This document shows positions 1 to 3,864 of a DNA stretch of 5,787 bases, in pieces. The translations under genes and the position numbers were made by a program. Numbering within the stretch: position 1 is the stretch's first letter; the number at the start of each line of letters is the position of its first letter. Origin of the DNA: Zeimonas sp035303885 (lineage in GTDB: Bacteria > Pseudomonadota > Gammaproteobacteria > Burkholderiales > Burkholderiaceae_E); contig DATGRE010000165.1 of NCBI GenBank assembly GCA_035303885.1, forward strand, positions 1 to 5,787. The letters run 5' to 3'. Below the pieces are notes generated by a model. That model did not search any database. It was not told the DNA's origin and saw nothing but the letters and a program-made list of their open reading frames with translations.

Positions 1-926
1 GCACCGCCGATGCGCCACGACTGCTCGAGCACCGCGATGCGTTCGTCTCCGCGTGCATCGCGGCCCTGCACCACGTCGTAGTTGCAGCGCGACGCGAGCA
101 GCCCGGGAAACGACGCGAAGGCCGCGTCGTGATACCGGCGCGCGCACTCGATCACGCGGCGCAGCGCGTCGTCGCCGGCGATGAACGGCGCGAGCGCATC
201 GAAGCCTCCGCGCACCAGCGTGATCGACGAGCCGCCGTAGACGGCGGCGCCGTTTCGGTCGTGCACCGTGCGCTGCGTGCCGAAGTAGCTGGCGAACAGC
301 GAACCGACGCGCACCTGTCCGACGCTCCACGTTCGCGGCGCGCACAGGTCGCACTCGACGACCGCGCCGGCCCGTGCGATCTCGTCGGTGTCCATCGAAC
401 GCAGCCGCTCGTCGAGCGCACGCTCGTCCTCGACGACGAACTGGCCGCGGCCGCCGACGCCGTGGGCGAGCTTCAGCCGGATCGGACCGCTAGGCAGCAG
501 CGCACGCGCGGCACGCCACGCGTCGTGCAGCGAGAAGACGGAGCGACCGGGCAGCACGACGTCGTCGACACGCTCGGCGAAGCGGCCGTCCCATCCGTGC
601 GGATGCGCCGAATCGGCGGCGACGAGCGGGTGCGTGATGACCTTGGTCGCGACGAACGGAAAGGGCACGACGCCGCCGAACAGATCGTCGGGGCCCTCGA
701 TGCCCCAGCGACGCGCCACCTCGATGCCGACGATCGTGTCGTTCGGCATCACGTAGCCGAGCGGCGCCTCGGCGACCGCCTGCGTGGCATCCACGTAGCG
801 GTCGAAGCGGCCCCCGATCAGTCTCGCCAGGTCGCGTGCCACGCCGATCTGCGAGACGAGCTCGTGCTCGCGAGCCTCGCGTCGGCAGCACACGAAAGTC
901 ACCGTTTCGTGTCGCGTCAGTCGCAT
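1..926 (-). CDS. DUF3182 family protein, ATP-grasp-like, C-terminus cut by window edge
   Basis: The reverse strand reads without a stop from an ATG at 926 to the left edge, giving 308 complete residues. The sequence resembles the DUF3182 family of proteobacterial proteins, recognised from memory. Recognisable blocks are DDLFGGVVP (about residues 80-88), PFVATKVITHPLV (90-102), the glycine-rich IRLKLAHGVGGRGQ (149-162), SVGQVRV, FASYFGTQR, YGGSSITLVRGGFDAL, SRCNYDVVQG (279-288) and EQSWRIGG (301-308). The Lys plus GxGGRGQ loop resembles the nucleotide-binding loop of ATP-grasp ligases, so an ATP-dependent ligase-like fold is inferred; no substrate is known. There is no signal peptide or membrane segment. 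The gene is divergent from yajQ. The start is uncertain: the ATG at 926 has no clear Shine-Dalgarno, while an in-frame GTG at 956 has GAGG three bases upstream and would add ten residues. Family identity is fairly sure; biochemical function is unknown. Confidence 0.82.
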   Translation of the reverse strand, partial: MRLTRHETVTFVCCRREAREHELVSQIGVARDLARLIGGRFDRYVDATQAVAEAPLGYVMPNDTIVGIEVARRWGIEGPDDLFGGVVPFPFVATKVITHPLVAADSAHPHGWDGRFAERVDDVVLPGRSVFSLHDAWRAARALLPSGPIRLKLAHGVGGRGQFVVEDERALDERLRSMDTDEIARAGAVVECDLCAPRTWSVGQVRVGSLFASYFGTQRTVHDRNGAAVYGGSSITLVRGGFDALAPFIAGDDALRRVIECARRYHDAAFASFPGLLASRCNYDVVQGRDARGDERIAVLEQSWRIGG

Positions 927-978
927 GCCGGACCGCGCCGGCGCTTCGAGACTCACGATCCTCGTTCCCGCTAATCGA

Positions 979-994
979 CGCAGCGCATGCTGCG
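979..994. repeat. Short inverted repeat in the divergent gap
   Basis: CGCAGC-GCAT-GCTGCG is a perfect inverted repeat with 6-bp arms and a 4-base centre. It lies between the divergent DUF3182 and yajQ starts, 53 bases from the DUF3182 ATG. It could be an operator or a chance palindrome in GC-rich DNA; no known regulator motif is recognised. Confidence 0.3.
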
Positions 995-1034
995 AACCGC
1001 GTGCCCGAGTGCCTCGCCTCGCGCGCCGCATCCG

Positions 1035-1063
1035 TTCGGGCGCAAGCGCGGCACACGTAGAAT
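1035..1063 (+). promoter_or_regulatory. Candidate sigma70 promoter for yajQ
   Basis: TAGAAT at 1058-1063 matches the -10 consensus at five of six positions. A weak -35 candidate, TTCGGG at 1035-1040, lies 17 bases upstream. Transcription from here would give a leader of roughly 35 nt before the yajQ ATG. The -35 match is poor, so this is a suggestion only. Confidence 0.4.
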
Positions 1064-1094
1064 CGGCGGGGTCAGGTTCGAACGAACGCCCTTT

Positions 1095-1100
1095 GGAGGT
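1095..1100 (+). promoter_or_regulatory. Ribosome binding site of yajQ
   Basis: GGAGGT lies four bases before the ATG at 1105. This strong Shine-Dalgarno fixes that ATG as the start and argues against longer in-frame starts, the earliest at 925, which would add 60 residues of non-homologous sequence. Confidence 0.75.
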
Positions 1101-1104
1101 GGAC

Positions 1105-1590
1105 ATGCCCTCTTTCGACGTCGTCTCGGAAGCCGACGCGGTCGAAGTGCGCAATGCGATCGAGCAGGCGAACAAGGAGATCTCGACGCGCTTCGATTTC
1201 AAGGGATCCGACGCGCGCATCGAGCAGAAGGAACGCGAGCTGACGGCTTTCGCCGACGACGACTTCAAGCTCGGACAGGTACGCGACATCCTGCTCGGCA
1301 GGCTCGCCCGGCGCAACGTAGACGTGCGCTTCCTCGACTACGGTCCCGTGCAGAAGATCGGCGGCGACAAGGTCAAGCAGCCGATCACCGTGCGCCACGG
1401 CGTCTCCAGCGAACACGCCAAACGCATCGTGCGCCTGGTGAAGGACAGCAAGCTGAAGGTGCAGGCGAGCATCCAGGGCGATTCGGTCCGCGTCAGCGGC
1501 GCGAAGCGCGACGACCTGCAGAAGGTGATCGCGCTGCTGAAGAAGGAGATCACCGACGTGCCGCTCTCGTTCACGAACTTCCGCGATTGA
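1105..1590 (+). CDS. yajQ: YajQ family cyclic di-GMP-binding protein
   Basis: This 161-residue protein has the length and sequence of the YajQ/DUF520 family. It starts MPSFDVVSEAD, contains EISTRFDFKGSDARIE (about 25-40), QVRDILLGRLARRNVD and GPVQKIGGDKVKQPI in the middle, and ends in the family signature LSFTNFRD. Known members fold as two ferredoxin-like domains. The Xanthomonas homologue XC_3703 binds cyclic di-GMP and works with a transcription factor in virulence control; other members bind nucleotides or RNA weakly. A cytoplasmic signalling role is therefore likely, though ligand binding is not proved by sequence. There is no signal peptide or transmembrane segment. The start is set by homology and by GGAGGT four bases upstream. 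The gene appears monocistronic: it is divergent from DUF3182 and separated from ahpC by 228 bases with its own control signals. Confidence 0.95.
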   Translation: MPSFDVVSEADAVEVRNAIEQANKEISTRFDFKGSDARIEQKERELTAFADDDFKLGQVRDILLGRLARRNVDVRFLDYGPVQKIGGDKVKQPITVRHGVSSEHAKRIVRLVKDSKLKVQASIQGDSVRVSGAKRDDLQKVIALLKKEITDVPLSFTNFRD

Positions 1591-1635
1591 CGCCGCGCGC
1601 GTCGGGTTCGCGCGCCCAGGCCCCTGCGCCCGTGC

Positions 1636-1669
1636 CGGCCCTGTCGGGCCGACCGCCCGGGCGCCCGGG
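1636..1669. repeat. GC-rich hairpin cluster downstream of yajQ
   Basis: Two inverted repeats sit side by side. CGGCCC-TGTC-GGGCCG (1636-1651) has 6-bp arms and a 4-base loop. A 14-bp perfect palindrome (1656-1669) is made of two CCCGGG units around CG. No T-run follows, so it is not a classical intrinsic terminator. It may stabilise the yajQ mRNA 3' end or assist factor-dependent termination, or it may only reflect base composition. Confidence 0.35.
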
Positions 1670-1704
1670 ACGTGCGGCGAGGGTCCCGCGTCACCGAAGC
1701 GCTG

Positions 1705-1741
1705 ATCGGTTTATCCGATAAACATTATCAACTTAATTCAT
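1705..1741 (+). promoter_or_regulatory. Candidate tandem OxyR binding site upstream of ahpCD
   Basis: The region fits the OxyR layout of two 15-nt elements (ATAGnTnnnAnCTAT type) separated by 7 nt. The first, at 1705-1719, is ATCGG-TTTAT-CCGAT, a perfect 5-bp inverted repeat agreeing with seven of ten defined consensus positions. After seven bases the second, at 1727-1741, begins ATC and ends CAT and agrees with five of ten. An overlapping perfect repeat, GTTTATC-C-GATAAAC, spans 1709-1723. The site lies in an AT-rich patch about 80-115 bases before ahpC, a classical OxyR-regulated gene, next to a promoter candidate. That is the expected place for an activator. Binding is inferred. Confidence 0.5.
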
Positions 1742-1770
1742 TGGATTCATTACGACGGACGAACGAGAAT
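1741..1770 (+). promoter_or_regulatory. Candidate promoter of the ahpCD operon
   Basis: TTGGAT at 1741-1746 (three of six -35 positions) and GAGAAT at 1765-1770 (four of six -10 positions) are 18 bases apart. Both are weak, as expected for a promoter that needs an activator. The -35 abuts the candidate OxyR site. The predicted leader is about 40 nt. Other hexamers in the AT-rich patch, such as TTAATT, are possible. Confidence 0.35.
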
Positions 1771-1806
1771 CGCTTTCGTGCCGCGGTCGTACGCGCGGCG
1801 AACCTG

Positions 1807-1812
1807 AAGGAG
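1807..1812 (+). promoter_or_regulatory. Ribosome binding site of ahpC
   Basis: AAGGAG lies six bases before the ATG at 1819. It fixes this start; the frame is open upstream to about 1672, but those codons cover the control region and have no peroxiredoxin similarity. Confidence 0.75.
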
Positions 1813-1818
1813 CTCCAG

Positions 1819-2367
1819 ATGAAAACCGTAGGCGACAAACTCGAACCGTTCCGTGTCGTGGGCGTCAAGCCCAAGTTCAACCAGCCCGAGGAGAAAGGCG
1901 TCAGCGCCTTCGAGGAGATCACCGAGAAGTCGTTCCCGGGCAAGTGGAAGGTCATCTATTTCTACCCGAAGGACTTCACCTTCGTCTGCCCGACCGAGAT
2001 CGTCGGCTACGACAAGCTCGTCGGCAACTTCGAGGAGCGCGATACGGTCGTGCTCGCCGGCTCGACGGACAACGAGTTCGTCAAGCTCGCCTGGCGCCGT
2101 GAGCATCCCGACCTGAAGAACCTGAACCAGTGGCAGTTCGCCGACACGACGGGTTCGCTGGTCGACCAGCTCGGCATCCGCGACAAGAACGAAGGCGTGG
2201 CCCTGCGCGCGACCTTCATCGTCGATCCGGACAACACGATCCAGCACGTCTCGGTGAACAACCTGAACGTGGGCCGCAACCCCGAGGAGACGCTGCGCAT
2301 CCTCGACGGGCTGCAGACCGACGAGCTGTGCCCGTGCAACCGCGCGGTCGGCGGCGAGACGCTCTGA
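1819..2367 (+). CDS. ahpC: AhpC-type 2-Cys peroxiredoxin (alkyl hydroperoxide reductase)
   Basis: This 182-residue cytoplasmic peroxidase reduces H2O2, organic hydroperoxides and, in studied homologues, peroxynitrite. The peroxiredoxin active site YPKDFTFVCPTE is intact: Pro50, Thr54 and peroxidatic Cys57 form the PxxxTxxC motif, and Arg130 (LRATFIVD) fits the conserved active-site Arg. The C-terminus TDELCPCNRAVGG carries Cys171 and Cys173. This matches the CPC arrangement of Mycobacterium tuberculosis AhpC (Cys61, Cys174, Cys176) and differs from the single resolving Cys of E. coli AhpC. The next gene, ahpD, starts 13 bases downstream, so this is the AhpD-dependent type; no ahpF is present here. 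AAGGAG six bases before the ATG sets the start. An OxyR-like element upstream suggests peroxide induction. The reading frame is intact. Confidence 0.95.
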   Translation: MKTVGDKLEPFRVVGVKPKFNQPEEKGVSAFEEITEKSFPGKWKVIYFYPKDFTFVCPTEIVGYDKLVGNFEERDTVVLAGSTDNEFVKLAWRREHPDLKNLNQWQFADTTGSLVDQLGIRDKNEGVALRATFIVDPDNTIQHVSVNNLNVGRNPEETLRILDGLQTDELCPCNRAVGGETL

Positions 2368-2380
2368 TCGGAGAACGGCG

Positions 2381-2911
2381 ATGACGACCACCCTCGAAGC
2401 AGTTCGTTCGCGGATCCCCGATTACGCCAAGGACATCCGGCTGAACCTCGATGCCGTCGTCCAGCGCTCGAGCCTCGCGGCGGCCGACGCGCTCGGCTGC
2501 GCGCTGGCCGCCGCCTACGCGGCGGGCAGCGCCGAACTGGTCGAGGCGCTGCGCGGGCAGCTCGAGGAGACCGACGCGAACGCCGCGCTCTCCGCAGCCG
2601 CGCTGATGGGCATGAACAACGTCTGGTATCCGTACGTCGAGATGGCGGACGATCCGGAGCTCTCGAAGCAGCGTCCGGAGCTGCGCATGCAGGCGTATGC
2701 GACGCACGGCGGCGTGGCACGCGAACGCTTCGAGGCCTTCGCGCTGGCCGCATCGGTCGTCGGCAAGTGCCATTTCTGCGTCCGCTCGCACTACGAGCTG
2801 CTGCAGAAGGCCGGCTGGACGACAGTGCAGCTCAGGGACGTGGGGCGTATCGCGGCGGTCGTCGCCGCCGCGGCGCTCGCGCTGCGCAGCGCGGCGCGCC
2901 CGGAAGCCTGA
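2381..2911 (+). CDS. ahpD: AhpD, alkylhydroperoxidase partner of AhpC
   Basis: This 176-residue all-helical protein belongs to the AhpD/CMD family. It recycles oxidised AhpC and has weak peroxidase activity itself; in M. tuberculosis it is in turn reduced by dihydrolipoamide of the SucB/Lpd system. The active-site motif CHFCVRSH gives Cys130, Cys133 and His137. Glu118 (RFEAFAL) is also present, so numbering coincides with M. tuberculosis AhpD (Glu118, Cys130, His132, Cys133, His137). The exception is position 132, here Phe, with a His at 131 instead. The N-terminus LEAVRSRIPDYAKDIRLNLDAVV and the block ALMGMNNVWYPYVEM are typical of the family. GGAG seven bases before the ATG is a good ribosome binding site. 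The gene lies 13 bases after ahpC and 39 bases before a strong terminator, so ahpCD is a clear two-gene operon. Confidence 0.95.
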   Translation: MTTTLEAVRSRIPDYAKDIRLNLDAVVQRSSLAAADALGCALAAAYAAGSAELVEALRGQLEETDANAALSAAALMGMNNVWYPYVEMADDPELSKQRPELRMQAYATHGGVARERFEAFALAASVVGKCHFCVRSHYELLQKAGWTTVQLRDVGRIAAVVAAAALALRSAARPEA

Positions 2912-2950
2912 GCACCACAGCCGTCCCTGCGCAGCCTTCCCGTTGGGCCG

Positions 2951-2981
2951 GACCCGGTCACCCTGGTGACCGGGTCTTTTT
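2951..2981 (+). terminator. Intrinsic terminator of the ahpCD operon
   Basis: GACCCGGTCACC (2951-2962) and GGTGACCGGGTC (2965-2976) are perfect 12-base complements around CT, so a real hairpin has about 11 pairs and a CCTG loop. TTTTT (2977-2981) follows directly. It lies 39 bases after the ahpD stop. On the opposite strand the stem could also form 3' of folE2, but no T-run follows it there, so it is a strong terminator for ahpCD only. Confidence 0.93.
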
Positions 2982-3011
2982 CGTTCCCCTTCCCCCTTCT
3001 CTTCCCTCGAT

Positions 3012-3824
3012 TCAGCCCTCGATCCGCGCCAGCGCCGAGTGATTGTGGATCGACTCGAAATTCTCCGCCTCGACGGCGAAGCGGCGGATGCGACGGTCGG
3101 CGCGCAACGCAACGGCGACGTCGCGCACGAGATCCTCAACGAACTTCGGATTGTCGTAGGCCCGTTCCGTGACGTGCTTCTCGTCGACGCGCTTGAGCAG
3201 TCCGTAGAGCTCGCTGGACGCCTGCGCCTCGGCGATCGCGATGATCTCCTCGGGCTCGATCGGCTCGTCCGTGACGACCGACACCGTGACATGCGAGCGC
3301 TGGTTGTGCGCGCCGTACTCGGAGATCGTCTTCGAGCACGGACACAGGCTCGTCACCGGCACGAGCACCGTAGACGTCGTCACCGCATCGCGCACGCCGC
3401 CTTCGACGACGATCGACAGCTCGTAGTCCATCAGGCTCTGCACGCCCGAGACGGGCGCGGTCTTGCGCACGAACAGCGGCAGGCTCGCCTCGATGCGCCC
3501 GGCATTCGCCTCGAGCAGCACGAGCATCTCGTCGAACATGCCACGCAGGCCGGCCGCGTCGAGCGCGGGCTCGCCGTCGGCCAGGCGCCGTTCGAGCAGC
3601 TCGACGAAACGCGACATGTGCGTCCCCTTCTGCTCCGCGGGCAACGCGACGTACAGCCCAAACCGGCCGACGCTCGGCTGCTCGCCGGCGCCGCTGCGCC
3701 AACGCAGCGGATAGCGCAGGCCCTTGACGCCGACGCGCTGGATCGGCAGCTGCCGCCGATCGGGACTGCCTTGCACGTCGACCAGCGTGTCGCCGAGCAG
3801 GGCGGCGCCGTCGCGAACGTTCAT
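3012..3824 (-). CDS. folE2: GTP cyclohydrolase I type B (FolE2)
   Basis: This 270-residue enzyme converts GTP to 7,8-dihydroneopterin triphosphate, the first step towards folate and queuosine precursors. It is of the prokaryote-specific IB type, which does not depend strictly on zinc, unlike FolE. The N-terminal block DVQGSPDRRQLPIQRVGVKGLRYPL and the central SLCPCSKTISEYGAHNQRSHVTV identify it. Cys161, His173, Glu215, Glu257 and His260 keep the spacing of the active-site residues I recall from Neisseria gonorrhoeae FolE2 (Cys147, His159, Glu201, Glu243, His246). It ends in NFESIHNHSALARIEG, as expected. The start at 3824 has GGGAG six bases upstream; a longer in-frame start at 3998 would overlap dxs and lacks homology. 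It follows dxs by 40 bases on the same strand, so co-transcription is likely. It converges on ahpCD. No Zur-type operator was recognised near it. Confidence 0.95.
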   Translation of the reverse strand: MNVRDGAALLGDTLVDVQGSPDRRQLPIQRVGVKGLRYPLRWRSGAGEQPSVGRFGLYVALPAEQKGTHMSRFVELLERRLADGEPALDAAGLRGMFDEMLVLLEANAGRIEASLPLFVRKTAPVSGVQSLMDYELSIVVEGGVRDAVTTSTVLVPVTSLCPCSKTISEYGAHNQRSHVTVSVVTDEPIEPEEIIAIAEAQASSELYGLLKRVDEKHVTERAYDNPKFVEDLVRDVAVALRADRRIRRFAVEAENFESIHNHSALARIEG

Positions 3825-3830
3825 CGAACT

Positions 3831-3835
3831 CTCCC
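3831..3835 (-). promoter_or_regulatory. Ribosome binding site of folE2
   Basis: On the reverse strand GGGAG lies six bases before the ATG at 3824, just after the TTTT of the intergenic hairpin. It settles the folE2 start against the longer open frame that runs into dxs. Confidence 0.7.
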
Positions 3836-3836
3836 C

Positions 3837-3861
3837 AAAACCGGGCCGCGCGGAAGCGGCC
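3837..3861 (-). promoter_or_regulatory. Hairpin with short T-run in the dxs-folE2 gap
   Basis: On the reverse strand GGCCGC-TTCCGC-GCGGCC (3861-3844) can fold into a 6-bp stem with a 6-base loop. It is followed by CGG and TTTT (3840-3837). The hairpin starts just after the dxs stop and ends about 20 bases before the folE2 ATG. It resembles a weak terminator or attenuator that could lower folE2 expression relative to dxs. The T-run is only four bases, so read-through is expected. Function is inferred. Confidence 0.35.
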
Positions 3862-3864
3862 ACG

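Noticed and set aside
129..974. Long open frame on the plus strand (281 codons)
   Set aside because: It is antisense to the DUF3182 gene, is rich in Arg/Asp/Ala with no recognisable domain, and is a typical high-GC shadow frame. The opposite strand gives clear family blocks.
925..1104. Upstream in-frame extension of yajQ
   Set aside because: The extra 60 residues are not part of the YajQ family, cover the promoter region, and the ATG at 1105 has a strong Shine-Dalgarno.
1672..1818. Upstream in-frame extension of ahpC
   Set aside because: It would translate the AT-rich control region. Peroxiredoxin similarity begins at the ATG at 1819, which has AAGGAG in front.
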